Shown: positions 23,591 to 32,729, numbered from the stretch's first letter. The stretch is 64,000 nt of DNA from Acidithiobacillus montserratensis (GCF_018853465.1 NZ_JABBOU010000023.1:14898-78897); one strand, 5' to 3'. Numbers and translations are program-made. Notes: generated from the letters alone by a model not told the origin.

Positions 23591-24830
23591 GTTGTTCGGT
23601 AACCTTTGAAGCGAAGTGATTTTCTGCGATATGGCGGATCAGGTGTCTGGCCAGATCGATTTTGCTGCAGGTCGGGATTTCGGTCAGATCTGACCCCTCA
23701 AGAATGCTACAGGCATTGCTCTCAGCACCCATTCCCGTGTGACGCTGACTGATGTCATTGACGATCATGATGTCTGCGCCCTTGCGGGTGGCTTTGTCGC
23801 GCGCCGAGTCCAGATGATCCTGGGTTTCTGCCGCAAACGCGACGATGAGACGCGGGCGTCGGGCATGTTGATGCACGCTTGAGACAATATCTGGATTCAC
23901 GGTTAACGTCAGCTGTTCCGCTATGGCCGTTTTGGGGAGTTTTTCTGTGCTTTGCAGTGCCGGGCGATGGTCGGCGACGGCTGCATTGGCAATGAATAAA
24001 TCTGTGGGAATTGCCAAAGCCCGCAGTGTGGCTTCGAGCATTTCCTGTGCAGAAGTGACATTTTCCCGTAATACGCCCGGAGGGGTTGCTTCTTGGCTGG
24101 GGCCGCTGATGAGCTGCACCCGGGCACCCGCTTCGGCACAGGCCCGGGCCAGGGCAAAGCCTTGCTTGCCGCTGGCGCGATTACTCAGACCCCGGGCGGG
24201 ATCCAGGCTTTCCCAGGTCGGCCCTGCGGTAATGAGCACCTGTTTCCCTGCGAGAATTTTTGGCGCCAGCGCCAGACGGAGTTGTGCTACGATCTGTTCC
24301 GGTTCCAGCATCCGCCCTGTACCTTCTTCACCGCAGGCCAGTGCTCCGGCTTCCGGCCCGAGAAGCTGCATCCCATATTCGCAGAGTTGCCGCAGATGCG
24401 CCTGGGTAGCAGGATGTGCCCACATGCTGGCATTCATGGCCGGAGCCAGAAAAATCGGTGCGTGGGTAACCAGCAACAGGGTGCTGAGCAGATCATCGGC
24501 GAGACCCAGGGCAAAACGGGCCAGGCTGTGAGCGGACACCGGGGCGACGACAATGGCGTCCGGCCAGCGCGCCAGACGGATATGGTCCATCGCCGCTTCC
24601 TCTTCGGCGGCAAACAAATCCTGACGCACCGCTTGACCACTCAGGGCTTGCAAGGTGATGGGGGTAACAAACTGGGCCGCGCTGCGGGTCATCACCACCC
24701 TTACCTCGGCGCCCAGCAGGGTCAGCTCGCGGACGATTTCCGGGCTTTTATACGCGGCGATGCTGCCACAAATTCCCAGCAGAATTCGTTTGCCAGCCAG
24801 GGGTTCAGTCGTGTTGAATAGGCTTCTCAT
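23562..24830 (-). CDS. coaBC: Bifunctional phosphopantothenoylcysteine decarboxylase / phosphopantothenate-cysteine ligase
   Basis: Catalyses two steps of coenzyme A synthesis; 422 aa. The N-terminal flavoprotein decarboxylase (about residues 14-180) has [32 protein letters not shown] and the catalytic [10 protein letters not shown] lid. The C-terminal synthetase (about 190-410) has [22 protein letters not shown] with slight divergence from consensus and a late FAAET motif. Coupled to dut, as in many proteobacteria. Confidence 0.95.
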   Translation of the reverse strand: MRSLFNTTEPLAGKRILLGICGSIAAYKSPEIVRELTLLGAEVRVVMTRSAAQFVTPITLQALSGQAVRQDLFAAEEEAAMDHIRLARWPDAIVVAPVSAHSLARFALGLADDLLSTLLLVTHAPIFLAPAMNASMWAHPATQAHLRQLCEYGMQLLGPEAGALACGEEGTGRMLEPEQIVAQLRLALAPKILAGKQVLITAGPTWESLDPARGLSNRASGKQGFALARACAEAGARVQLISGPSQEATPPGVLRENVTSAQEMLEATLRALAIPTDLFIANAAVADHRPALQSTEKLPKTAIAEQLTLTVNPDIVSSVHQHARRPRLIVAFAAETQDHLDSARDKATRKGADIMIVNDISQRHTGMGAESNACSILEGSDLTEIPTCSKIDLARHLIRHIAENHFASKVTEQHGTVTNSHS

Positions 24831-24862
24831 GATAATCCCAGTGTAAGGGAAGGAGGGAGCAA

Positions 24863-25537
24863 ATGGCTATTACTGATTGGCCGGTGGATGAGCGTCCCCG
24901 GGAGAGGTTGCTTCAGAAAGGTGCCCAGAGTTTGTCGGATGCCGAGCTGTTGGCGATTTTTTTGCGAGTCGGGGTGGTGGGTAAAAGCGCGGTCGATGTA
25001 TCCCGGGAATTGCTGCAGAATTTTGGTGGGTTACGGGCCTTGTTGACCGCCACCCGCGACCAGTTCTGCGCGCATCATGGCATGGGTGATGCAAAATATG
25101 CTTTACTTCAGGCGGTATTGGAGATGGGACGTCGACATCTGGCAGAAGAATGGCAACGGGGTACTTGTCTGGATTCGCCGCAACGGGTGCGCCAGTATTT
25201 GTCGGCCAGTTTGCGTGATCGCTGCCGGGAAATATTCGCTGTGATTTTTCTGGATAACCGGCACAGGGTGCTAAAGCTGGAAGAAATGTTTTCGGGGACT
25301 ATTGATGGTGCGACGGTGCATATCCGGGAAATCCTGAAGCGGGCATTGGAACTGAATGCGGCCGCTTTGATCGTTGCCCATAACCACCCCTCCGGAGTGG
25401 CGGAGCCCAGCTCCGCTGATCTGGCGCTGACCCGGAGGCTGGAAAGTGCCATGCAATTGCTGGAGCTGCGCTTGCTGGACCATTTTATTGTGGGCGATGG
25501 GGAGCCCTTGTCCCTGCGTGAGCAGGGTGGCTGGTGA
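24863..25537 (+). CDS. radC: RadC-family JAB-domain protein
   Basis: 224 aa. N-terminal helix-hairpin-helix region ([19 protein letters not shown]) followed by a JAB/MPN metalloprotease-like domain with the metal ligands in [14 protein letters not shown]. The name is historical; a direct role in repair is doubtful for the family. Divergent from coaBC with only 32 bp between start codons. Its stop overlaps dgkA by 4 nt. Start supported by GGAGGGAG. Confidence 0.93.
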   Translation: MAITDWPVDERPRERLLQKGAQSLSDAELLAIFLRVGVVGKSAVDVSRELLQNFGGLRALLTATRDQFCAHHGMGDAKYALLQAVLEMGRRHLAEEWQRGTCLDSPQRVRQYLSASLRDRCREIFAVIFLDNRHRVLKLEEMFSGTIDGATVHIREILKRALELNAAALIVAHNHPSGVAEPSSADLALTRRLESAMQLLELRLLDHFIVGDGEPLSLREQGGW

Positions 25538-25902
25538 TTAAAAACCAGCCCATCTGGCGACGTGCCCGTTATGCCCTGCGGGGGTTCGGTATGGCCGCCC
25601 GGGAGGAAGCCAGTTTTCGTGCGGAATTATGGGCTCTGTTGGGCGCCGTGCTGTTTTTGATATGGGTCCAGGCTTCCCTGTGGTGGTGGGGACTGGCTCT
25701 GGTGCTCATGGCCATGCTGCTGGCAGCAGAGTTGCTGAATACTGCAGTGGAGTCCCTGGCTGATCTGGTCAGTCCGGAGTTTCATCCCTTGGTGGCCCGT
25801 GCCAAAGATTGTGGGGCGGCAGCCGTGTTTGTACTCAGTACTGTCGGCGTGTTTTTGGTATTGCTGCTCTTGTGGCAGCACTTCCATGGAGGTGCCAGGT
25901 AA
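25534..25902 (+). CDS. dgkA: Diacylglycerol kinase
   Basis: Small inner-membrane kinase recycling diacylglycerol to phosphatidic acid; 122 aa with three predicted membrane helices. Catalytic-region motifs EEASFRAEL and [13 protein letters not shown] match DgkA. GTG start at 25534 overlapping the radC stop (GTGA), so translation is probably coupled. A peripheral role in envelope turnover is expected. Confidence 0.92.
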   Translation: MIKNQPIWRRARYALRGFGMAAREEASFRAELWALLGAVLFLIWVQASLWWWGLALVLMAMLLAAELLNTAVESLADLVSPEFHPLVARAKDCGAAAVFVLSTVGVFLVLLLLWQHFHGGAR

Positions 25903-25914
25903 GATGGGCGTATT

Positions 25915-25943
25915 TTACCCGGTGGGCGGTTACTGCCTATAAT
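25915..25943 (+). promoter_or_regulatory. promoter of the DUF948 gene
   Basis: TTACCC at 25915-25920 and a perfect TATAAT at 25938-25943 with a 17-bp spacer. The predicted start is near 25950, about 70 bp before the DUF948 ATG. It would also serve the YtxH gene downstream. Confidence 0.65.
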
Positions 25944-26020
25944 AGTTCTATATGCAGGCTGGACTGGTATTTATGGTGGCCGGCAGCTTGTCAGTGATTT
26001 TCAATATGCAGGGAGGAAGA

Positions 26021-26374
26021 ATGGGTATTGACGCAGGCATTACCGTTATTGCCATCGTCATGATCATTATTTTGCTGATCATCGCGGTGACTGCGGGCGT
26101 ATTTATCCGCACCTTCCTGCGCCTGGAAAGGTTGCTGGCCCGTGCCGAACAGGATGTCGGTCCCCTCATTTTTGAGCTCAAGTCAGCACTGGCAGACATC
26201 AAGAAAATGACCCAGATGGGTCGGGCACAAATGAGCAGGGTGGATTCCACCATGAAATATCTCAGTCGGGAAATCATGGAAACCACCGAAACCCTGGTTC
26301 AACCAGTGCAGGAACTCGGTATGTGGTACCGGGCGTTGCGCACTGGCTGGCGCTATTTTTCACGAAAACGGTAA
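26021..26374 (+). CDS. DUF948-type membrane protein
   Basis: 117 aa from the ATG at 26021, chosen because GGGAGGA lies 4 bp before it; the frame is open further upstream without a good site. An N-terminal membrane helix (about residues 5-30) is followed by a charged amphipathic region. The pattern resembles DUF948 proteins, whose function is unknown. Followed 25 bp later by a YtxH-like gene, a common pairing that suggests joint action at the membrane. Confidence 0.75.
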   Translation: MGIDAGITVIAIVMIIILLIIAVTAGVFIRTFLRLERLLARAEQDVGPLIFELKSALADIKKMTQMGRAQMSRVDSTMKYLSREIMETTETLVQPVQELGMWYRALRTGWRYFSRKR

Positions 26375-26399
26375 AGCCGGAAACGGCGAGGAGCAAGCC

Positions 26400-26762
26400 A
26401 TGAGAAACGCAGAAGGTTTTGTAGTAGGCATTCTGGTAGGCGCAGTGGGTGCCTTGCTGTTGGCGCCGGCCAGTGGTGCGGAAACCCGTCAGGAGATACG
26501 CAGGGCCATGGACAAGGGTAAAGAGCGCTTTTATAACCTCGAATCACTGGCTGAAGAGCGTATTGGTGTGCTGATTGACGAGATTCAGGAAAAAACCGCC
26601 AGACTGATGGATGCCGGCGGCGATTTGATGGAGTCCAAGCGCGAGGATCTGCTGGAGGCTATTCAGGTAGCCAAGCGGGCATTGGCAGAGGAACGGGATA
26701 TTCTCACGCGCAGCACGCGTGCCCGGCGCGAAATTCTGCTGGAAGAGGAAGAGGACGCCTGA
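26400..26762 (+). CDS. YtxH-domain protein
   Basis: 120 aa. The N-terminal membrane helix ends in the characteristic LLLAPASGAETRQEIR, as in YtxH/GvpP-like proteins, then a long acidic, probably coiled-coil helix ending EEEEDA. YtxH proteins are often stress-induced but without defined function. Likely cotranscribed with the DUF948 gene. Confidence 0.75.
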   Translation: MRNAEGFVVGILVGAVGALLLAPASGAETRQEIRRAMDKGKERFYNLESLAEERIGVLIDEIQEKTARLMDAGGDLMESKREDLLEAIQVAKRALAEERDILTRSTRARREILLEEEEDA

Positions 26763-26872
26763 GCAGCAGCGGATGGAATGCGGCTCTTTTTATGGTGTAA
26801 TCAATCATTTCATGGTGCGGTAGCGGGTGGGGACGGCTATGATGTGCAGGCCGAATTTTTAAGGAGATACAG

Positions 26873-27250
26873 ATGGCTGATAAATTGTTGATGGTTATGG
26901 TAAATACCGATCCTTCCAATCCCCAGGAGCTGGGAGCACCTTTCTTCCAAGCGACTGTGGCTGCGGCCATGGATTTTGACGTGGAAGTGGTGCTGACCGC
27001 CCGTGCTGGCGAACTGGCCAAAAAGGGCGTGGCCGAAAAAATGTTTGTGATGCCCGGCAGCCCCAAGAGCGTCTATGATTTCATCAAGGACGCCCATGAA
27101 GCTGGCGTGAAGTTCTTTGTTTGTACCCCCACCCTCGAACTGTGGGACTGCACCAAGGAAGATCTGATTCCTGAAGTATCTGACGTCGTCGGTGGCGCTT
27201 ATGTAATCGAACAGGCCATGGACGACGACGTGGTCACCTTTACCTATTGA
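26873..27250 (+). CDS. DsrE-family sulfur-carrier-like protein
   Basis: 125 aa, DsrE/TusD-like fold expected from the N-terminal LLMVMVNTDP strand and alternating helices. C84 lies after the central strand in a position comparable to the sulfur-carrying cysteine of DsrE-like proteins, and C93 is nearby. In sulfur oxidisers such proteins pass persulfide between rhodanese, TusA and heterodisulfide-reductase-like enzymes, but none of those genes is next to it. An AAGGAGA site supports the start. hpt follows by 7 bp. Confidence 0.8.
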   Translation: MADKLLMVMVNTDPSNPQELGAPFFQATVAAAMDFDVEVVLTARAGELAKKGVAEKMFVMPGSPKSVYDFIKDAHEAGVKFFVCTPTLELWDCTKEDLIPEVSDVVGGAYVIEQAMDDDVVTFTY

Positions 27251-27257
27251 TGCCAAG

Positions 27258-27806
27258 ATGACACCGACCCATTTGGGACCCGCTGAGCACCTGTTCAGTG
27301 CGGAAGAGGTGGAAGCGGCCATCCAGAGGATGGCCGTTGCCATTAATAAAGACCTTGAGCATCTGACGCCGCATCGTCCGATAGTGCTGCTCTGTGTGCT
27401 GACTGGTGCGATTGTGGTGGTAGGGCAACTCATGCCCCATTTGCATTTTCCCATGACCCTGGATTGTGTGCAGGTCAGTCGCTATGGTTCGGAAACCAGT
27501 GGCGGTGAATTACAGTGGCGCACCCGGCCCAAGGAACCTCTCGCGGGTGCCATTGTGCTGCTGGTGGATGATATTCTTGATGAGGGGATTACCCTCAAAT
27601 CCATTCAGGATTTTTGCATGGCAGAAGGGGCCGTCGCGGTGCATACGGCAGTGATGGTACGCAAGATACGCCCTCGTGCTGTAGATCTGCAGGTAGACTA
27701 TGTGGGCCTGGATGTTCCCGATCGCTTTGTATTTGGCTATGGTTTGGATGCCCGGGGGCTGGGACGTAATGCGCCGGGGATTTTTGTGCTCCCGGAGGAT
27801 CACTGA
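27258..27806 (+). CDS. hpt: Hypoxanthine-guanine phosphoribosyltransferase
   Basis: Salvages hypoxanthine or guanine with PRPP; 182 aa. The PRPP-binding motif is VLLVDDILDEGITL, and the C-terminal purine-contact region (VDYVGLDVPDRFVFGYGLD) matches the family. Its stop overlaps the mtnP start (TGATG). The pairing suggests it takes hypoxanthine released by the phosphorylase. Confidence 0.92.
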   Translation: MTPTHLGPAEHLFSAEEVEAAIQRMAVAINKDLEHLTPHRPIVLLCVLTGAIVVVGQLMPHLHFPMTLDCVQVSRYGSETSGGELQWRTRPKEPLAGAIVLLVDDILDEGITLKSIQDFCMAEGAVAVHTAVMVRKIRPRAVDLQVDYVGLDVPDRFVFGYGLDARGLGRNAPGIFVLPEDH

Positions 27807-28621
27807 TGGGTGTGGTTGGCATTATTGGTGGCAGTGGTTTAACCCGACTCAACAATCTGCAGATTCGTAACCGTCGGGTTGTGCGCACCCCCTTCGGAGA
27901 AGCTTCCGGCCCCCTGACTTTTGGGAACCTGGGGGGGCAGGAAGTGGTTTTTCTGGCCCGCCATGGGTATGGGCACACCATTCCCCCGCATCGGGTGAAC
28001 TATCGCGCCAACATCTGGGCCTTGCACCATGTGGGCGTGACCCATGTCATTGCGGTGGCGGCGGTGGGTGGCATCAGTGAGGCCATGCAATCTGGCGTCA
28101 TTTGCGTGCCGGACCAGTTGATTGATTATACCAGTGGGCGGCCCGGCACTTTCTTTGAAGGCGGCGAAAGCATGGTGGTTCACATTGATTTTTCGGAGCC
28201 CTACTGCGGACGTATCCGCGAACGCCTGCTGCAGGCGGCAAAAATGTCGGGAGTGGCAGCGCTGGATGGGGCTACCTACGCGGCAACCCAGGGCCCCCGT
28301 CTGGAAACCATCGCCGAAATTCGCCGTATCGAAAGAGATGGCGGGGATATTGTCGGCATGACCGGTGCTCCCGAAGCGGTTTTGGCGCGGGAAATCGGCC
28401 TGTGTTATGCGCCCTTGTCCCTGGTAGTAAATCCGGCGGCAGGTAAGTCCAGTGAGCCCATCACCATGGAAGCCATTGATGCGGTAATGCATGAGGGGAT
28501 GGAAAGGGTGCGGTCGATACTGGCCAGTACGGTTCCCCTTCTGGCTGATTGCCCCCAGTGTGATTGCGGACTTTCCGTCGGGCCGGAAGCCCTTAAACAC
28601 CTGCACAGCCGGCGCAAGTAA
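27806..28621 (+). CDS. mtnP: S-methyl-5'-thioinosine/thioadenosine phosphorylase
   Basis: Nucleoside phosphorylase of the MTAP/PNP-2 family, 271 aa. Motifs GVVGIIGGSGLTRL, the phosphate-site segment RHGYGHTIPPHRVNYRAN, and a late GMTGAPEAVLARE are present. It would cleave the methylthio-nucleoside by-product of polyamine synthesis. Coupling to hpt recalls the Pseudomonas thioinosine phosphorylase locus, so inosine-type specificity is my inference. Substrate preference needs assay. Confidence 0.88.
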   Translation: MGVVGIIGGSGLTRLNNLQIRNRRVVRTPFGEASGPLTFGNLGGQEVVFLARHGYGHTIPPHRVNYRANIWALHHVGVTHVIAVAAVGGISEAMQSGVICVPDQLIDYTSGRPGTFFEGGESMVVHIDFSEPYCGRIRERLLQAAKMSGVAALDGATYAATQGPRLETIAEIRRIERDGGDIVGMTGAPEAVLAREIGLCYAPLSLVVNPAAGKSSEPITMEAIDAVMHEGMERVRSILASTVPLLADCPQCDCGLSVGPEALKHLHSRRK

Positions 28622-28624
28622 CAG

Positions 28625-28642
28625 ACTGTTTATTAAAACAGT
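28625..28642. other. inverted repeat at a convergent gene junction
   Basis: ACTGTTT and AAACAGT form a 7-bp stem around a 4-nt loop between the convergent ends of mtnP and gor. No T-tract follows on either strand, so it is at best a weak bidirectional terminator or a 3'-end processing signal. Confidence 0.3.
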
Positions 28643-28680
28643 ACAGTCAGGTTGCTTGCGCGGCCTGCTCGGGTGAGCGA

Positions 28681-30036
28681 TCAGCGCAAGGTGACCAGCT
28701 CCTCAGCGCTGGTAGGATGGATGGCAATGGTGTCATCAAAATCCCGCTTGCAGGCGCCCATGCGCAGAGCGACGGCAAATCCCTGCAACATTTCATCGAC
28801 GCCATCGCCAATGGCATGCAGGCCGACAATTTTTTCCTCCCGGCCGACCGTTACCAGTTTCATGGCCGTTTTTTCCGGTTCTTCGGAAAATGCGCGCAGC
28901 ATGGGGGTGAAGCGGGTCTGATAAACCTTGACGGATTCGTCCCCGTATTGTTCCCGGGCGGCGGTCTCGCTCATCCCCACAGTGGCTATGGGCGGGTGAC
29001 TGAAAATCACCGTTGGCACCAGGGAGCTATCCAGATGACGGTCGGCTTGCTGGTTAAACAAACGATCTGCCAGTCGGCGCCCGGCAGCAATGGCTACGGG
29101 GGTCAGGGCGGGGGCTCTGGTCACATCACCCAGAGCATAAATGCCAGTGCTGGTGGTGTTTTGAAAGGTATCAACGCCAATAAAACCCTGGGCATCTTTT
29201 TGTACATCGCTATGTTCCAGGCCGAGGTCGCTGCTATTGGGTTGTCTGCCGATGGCCCAAATGACCGTATCCAGACCGCCTAAGCAGTCTCCATCCTGAA
29301 AATGCAGGCATAAACCATCTTCCTGTTGCTCCAGCGCGCGGACCTGGCGCTGGGCAAGGAGGTTGATTCCCTGGTGCAGCATGGCGTCCATGAGGTGTTC
29401 GCTAAGCATGGGCTCGAAGTCATTCAGAAAATGATGGCGGCGCATGACCAGGGAGACATCACTGCCCAGAGCATGGAGAACACCGGCTAATTCCACCGCA
29501 ATATAACCGGCCCCGACAATGGCGACGCAGCGTGGCTTTTGCTCCAGAGCAAAAAAACCATCCGAAGTGATGCCCAGTTCGGCGCCGGGAATATCCGGCC
29601 AAAGTGGCTGACCACCGGTAGCGATGACAATGTGAGGCGCCTGCAGGACCTGACCTTCGACTTCTACCTGATGCGCAGCGCGCAGGCGGGCATGACCCCG
29701 CAGCAGGGTGACGCCATTGCCATCCAGACCCTGGGCATAGCGGCCATTCAGGCGATGAAGGTAGGCATCCCTTCGCGCTTTGAGTTGTTCCCAATGGAAA
29801 TCAGGCGTGACGGCAGTAAAGCCGTATTCTTCGGCCATACGCATCTGTTCTGCCAGATGCGCCGCATTCCAGAAGATTTTTTTGGGGACACAACCGACAT
29901 TGACGCAGGTGCCTCCCAGCGGGCCTGCGGCGATCAGAGCGGTTCTGGCCCCGTATTGGGCAGCGCGGTTGGCGGTGGCGATACCGCCACTGCCGCCGCC
30001 GATCACAATCAAATCATATGGTTGTTGGTGGTCCAT
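28681..30036 (-). CDS. gor: Glutathione-disulfide reductase
   Basis: FAD-dependent reduction of GSSG to GSH; 451 aa. N-terminal FAD site GGGSGG, redox disulfide GGTCVNVGC (C44, C49), nucleotide site GAGYIAVE, and C-terminal HPTSAEE with the catalytic histidine. The pyridine-nucleotide loop keeps RRH but has N where the second NADPH-binding arginine (E. coli R204) sits. The start is ATG 30036, with AAGGATG 9 bp before it. Same strand as, and 102 bp after, the peroxiredoxin-glutaredoxin gene, so probably cotranscribed. Confidence 0.93.
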   Translation of the reverse strand: MDHQQPYDLIVIGGGSGGIATANRAAQYGARTALIAAGPLGGTCVNVGCVPKKIFWNAAHLAEQMRMAEEYGFTAVTPDFHWEQLKARRDAYLHRLNGRYAQGLDGNGVTLLRGHARLRAAHQVEVEGQVLQAPHIVIATGGQPLWPDIPGAELGITSDGFFALEQKPRCVAIVGAGYIAVELAGVLHALGSDVSLVMRRHHFLNDFEPMLSEHLMDAMLHQGINLLAQRQVRALEQQEDGLCLHFQDGDCLGGLDTVIWAIGRQPNSSDLGLEHSDVQKDAQGFIGVDTFQNTTSTGIYALGDVTRAPALTPVAIAAGRRLADRLFNQQADRHLDSSLVPTVIFSHPPIATVGMSETAAREQYGDESVKVYQTRFTPMLRAFSEEPEKTAMKLVTVGREEKIVGLHAIGDGVDEMLQGFAVALRMGACKRDFDDTIAIHPTSAEELVTLR

Positions 30037-30138
30037 CAACTGTCATCCTTTTGTGCAGGCAAGTATTGTTTTGCCGGGCGGATTATACACGCGTCTGAAG
30101 CGTCGTATCCGGAGAATACGACGCTGGTTACCCCGGAG

Positions 30139-30879
30139 TTATTTGCCGAGATATTTTTCCAGATCATCAGCCCCGCCGATATGGCGTCCACCTATAAATA
30201 CCTGGGGAACCGTCGAGCGACCACTGACTGCACGAATACTGCGGGAACTGATTCCGGTCCCCATACCCGTATGGATTTCCTCAAAAACCAGGTTCTGCGC
30301 TTTCAGCAGCGCCTTGGCCCGGGCGCAGTGGGGACAACCCTCGCGGGTGAATACCGTGATGAACTCCGGATCCCGAGCTTCGGGATTGATATAGCGGAGC
30401 ATGGTATCCGCGTCGGAAACTTCAAAGGGATCGCCGGGCTTGTCAGGTTCGATGAACATTTTTTCAATGACACCATCCTTGACCAGCATGGAATAGCGCC
30501 ACGAACGCTTGCCAAAACCCAGATCACTTTTGTCAACCAGCATCCCCATGCCCTGGGTAAATTCACCGTTACCATCAGGCACCAGGTGTATGTTTTCCAC
30601 ACCCAGTTCCTTGGCCCAGGCATCCATCACAAAGGCATCATTTACGGAAAAACAAAGGATATCATCGACGCCGTTTTCGTGGAAAGTCGGGGCCAGTTCG
30701 TTATAACGGGGTAGGTGGCTGGAAGAGCAGGTGGGCGTGTAAGCCCCCGGCAACGAAAACACGATGACGGTTTTTCCCTTGAAAATCTGGTCACTGGTGA
30801 CATCGCGCCACTGGTTGTCAGCGCGGGTGCGAAAAGTGGCTTGGGGAACACGTTTGCCTTCCATACTGGTTAGTTTCAT
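30139..30879 (-). CDS. Peroxiredoxin-glutaredoxin fusion protein
   Basis: GSH-dependent peroxidase, 246 aa. The N-terminal Prx5-type domain (about 1-165) has the peroxidatic cysteine C51 in GAYTPTCSSSHLP. The C-terminal glutaredoxin domain (about 173-246) has the CPHC active site and the GSH-binding STVPQVFIGG. Hybrid Prx5-Grx proteins of this type reduce peroxides with glutathione. ATG at 30879 with AAGGAG 8 bp upstream. First gene of the prx-gor unit. Confidence 0.94.
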   Translation of the reverse strand: MKLTSMEGKRVPQATFRTRADNQWRDVTSDQIFKGKTVIVFSLPGAYTPTCSSSHLPRYNELAPTFHENGVDDILCFSVNDAFVMDAWAKELGVENIHLVPDGNGEFTQGMGMLVDKSDLGFGKRSWRYSMLVKDGVIEKMFIEPDKPGDPFEVSDADTMLRYINPEARDPEFITVFTREGCPHCARAKALLKAQNLVFEEIHTGMGTGISSRSIRAVSGRSTVPQVFIGGRHIGGADDLEKYLGK

Positions 30880-30964
30880 CACTGAATCTCCTTGCGGTGG
30901 TGGAATTGAGGAAGATATATCACAGTTCTGTAATATACATTGAATAATAATAGAACATGTCTAA

Positions 30965-31066
30965 ATTAAATGCAAGGGCTTGGGATGCCATTTCCTTCAA
31001 TGGCGCCTCTGTTTTCGGTGGGGAGACGGCGACGCCTATGATGTGGATCTGGTGGATTATCACTGA
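30965..31066 (+). pseudogene. remnant of a HigB/RelE-type toxin gene
   Basis: The frame ending at 31066 reads WRLCFRWGDGDAYDVDLVDYH, the hallmark C-terminus of HigB toxins. Upstream the frame closes at TAA 30962-30964 with no usable start. A second frame just upstream (AISFNG) also looks like the preceding HigB strand, which suggests a frameshift or small deletion. It ends 12 bp before the higA-like gene, the normal higBA spacing. The rest of the toxin is missing; AT-rich prx promoter sequence lies there instead. Confidence 0.7.
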
Positions 31067-31078
31067 CAGGAGTGTGTG

Positions 31079-31372
31079 ATGCGTGAGCGAATAGAACCCA
31101 TACATCCCGGGGAACACCTAGCGGAGTTTCTGGAGGACTATGCTATCAGCCAGTATCGGCTGGCGAAGGATATCCACGTACAGGCGCGCCGGATCAACGA
31201 GATTGTGAAGGGGCAACGGGCCATCACTGCCGATACGGCGCTGCGTCTGGGGCGTTATTTTGGTATGTCAGCGCAGTTTTGGATGAATTTGCAGGGTAGT
31301 TATGACCTTGCGCACGCCCTTGAGGAGCTCGGCAGCAGGCTTGAAAAAGAAGTGCATCCGCACGCGGCGTGA
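31079..31372 (+). CDS. higA: HigA-family antitoxin, orphan
   Basis: 97 aa (MRERIEPIHPGEHLAEFLED...) with a helix-turn-helix at about 25-75 (QYRLAKDIHVQARRINEIVKG) and the family motif FGMSAQFWMNLQ. ATG at 31079 chosen because AGGAG is 6 bp upstream; a GTG at 31076 is too close. Normally it binds HigB and represses its own operon. Its toxin is only a remnant here, so it may act as a stand-alone repressor or buffer another toxin. Confidence 0.9.
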   Translation: MRERIEPIHPGEHLAEFLEDYAISQYRLAKDIHVQARRINEIVKGQRAITADTALRLGRYFGMSAQFWMNLQGSYDLAHALEELGSRLEKEVHPHAA

Positions 31373-31574
31373 TGCCGGGGTATGGTGTCACTTATATGGC
31401 CGTTTGCGGGACACGGCAGGATGGGGAGATTTGAGATACCACAGCCGTCACATAAAGCGTCAAATAATCTGGATTCTACAAAAGGGAATAGTGAAGTAAC
31501 GGATTTCGAAACTCGGGAGACTCTGGTTTCTGGCCTGAATAATTCGAGTTTTGTGGTCCTCAATCTTCACTAGT

Positions 31575-32363
31575 TTACTTCCTTATTCTCAATAGACTTT
31601 TTTCATTAAAGTTAATAATAGCTGTATCTTGCGTAGTATAGTTTTGAAAGGAAAAGAACAGTTGCCTAAACTCATTGTTACTGTAATTTGTTAATGAATA
31701 TATTTTTCTGCCATTGTGGTTGTATGAAAACAAAGTAAAATGTTCTGTAATTTTCTGATATCTCATTTTATATTTTTCTTTTGCTTTCTTTTCTCCTGCT
31801 GAAAATGGAGAGTGATCCCACGGAAACCAGTCAAAAGCGCTATCCATTGAACATCCAGCACAATCTCCATCAGTCCTATATGCTACCCAATATTTTCCAT
31901 CTGGACTTTCCAATGTGAAACCTGCGCTACTGTCCTCACCTTCTATGGGTCCGCCAACGATTTCCAGTCCACGTGGACCGAGAAAGTAGCCAGTCTCACC
32001 AGCAACATATAGTGCTAATATTTTTGACTGCAATTTCGTAATGAAAAAATTATATCTTCTTTTTAATGTTGGTGGTGCATAATAGTTCTCATCTTTCGTT
32101 GTATAGGTTTTTACTGGAATGACCATGACTGGTATTTTTTCCAGCCCAAATGTAGCATATCCATACGGTATAGGTTTGTGTAGTTGTTGACTTGTTATAT
32201 TGTTTGGAACAGGCTGATAAATATAATCATTAGCAATGGCTGGTTCTACGATCATAAAAGACGCGATATAAGTTAAACAAATTGCTACACATTTATAGCT
32301 GATAATGCTGCTAATTGTGCAGTGTTTAAATCTTGGAGAAAAGTAACAGAAATGATCATGCAT
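31575..32363 (-). CDS. exported protein of unknown function (possible DUF4850)
   Basis: 262 aa with a signal-like N-terminus: a hydrophobic stretch ending VEPAIA, then NDYIYQ, giving a likely cleavage near residue 44. The mature part has a GDCAGCSMDSAFDWFPW motif with two cysteines and a preceding GPRGLEIVGGPIEG region. I recall a comparable Cys-x2-Cys segment in DUF4850 proteins, but this is a weak match by eye. Strongly AT-rich. Last gene of a four-gene minus-strand unit, 24 bp after the CFI-box gene. Confidence 0.6.
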   Translation of the reverse strand: MHDHFCYFSPRFKHCTISSIISYKCVAICLTYIASFMIVEPAIANDYIYQPVPNNITSQQLHKPIPYGYATFGLEKIPVMVIPVKTYTTKDENYYAPPTLKRRYNFFITKLQSKILALYVAGETGYFLGPRGLEIVGGPIEGEDSSAGFTLESPDGKYWVAYRTDGDCAGCSMDSAFDWFPWDHSPFSAGEKKAKEKYKMRYQKITEHFTLFSYNHNGRKIYSLTNYSNNEFRQLFFSFQNYTTQDTAIINFNEKSLLRIRK

Positions 32364-32387
32364 AAGTATTATTATCCAAGTTTCTAG

Positions 32388-32729
32388 TTAAATAATTTTT
32401 ATAATTAAATCTAATACTTTTCTTGTCGCATAAGATCGATGTTGTTTCTTTGCCAACCAAGTTGCTATCGGAGGCGACAATAGGTAATAATATTTTATCG
32501 CAATTCTACCTAATCTGTATGGTCTCAACCTAGTATCTCTGAAATGGCGGAGTTCCTGAACTTCTGGCGCCATAGTATCTCCATATACAGCGGTTGCTAT
32601 AAAGCATGGACTAACTGCACGTCCATATCGCCTTTTCTCTTGCGCAATTCTCTTCTTACGTGCTGTTTCAGATTCGCCGCGTGGATTAAAAATTGTTATT
32701 GGTGTTTTTTTTCTTCCGCGTTTTGCCAT
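32388..32729 (-). CDS. CFI-box C-terminal-motif protein
   Basis: 113 aa from the ATG at 32729, which has AAGGAG 7 bp before it. Basic N-terminus (MAKRGRKKTP), then SPCFIATAVYGD followed by APEVQELRHFRD and YYYLLSPPIA, the conserved CFI-box C-terminal module seen on many otherwise unrelated proteins. Function unknown. The gene follows the nuclease-like gene by 17 bp, so they are very likely cotranscribed. Confidence 0.75.
   Translation of the reverse strand: MAKRGRKKTPITIFNPRGESETARKKRIAQEKRRYGRAVSPCFIATAVYGDTMAPEVQELRHFRDTRLRPYRLGRIAIKYYYLLSPPIATWLAKKQHRSYATRKVLDLIIKII

Noticed and set aside
29539..30714. Long plus-strand open frame antisense to gor and the peroxiredoxin gene
   Set aside because: It runs opposite two genes with full catalytic motifs, shows no recognisable family and has low-complexity-like translation; it is a mirror of codon bias.
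30920..31117. Minus-strand 65-codon frame upstream of the peroxiredoxin gene
   Set aside because: Lies over the prx promoter and higB remnant, has no ribosome binding site and no similarity.
31382..31573. Plus-strand 63-codon frame after higA
   Set aside because: No ribosome binding site or family; could not be distinguished from chance in AT-rich sequence.
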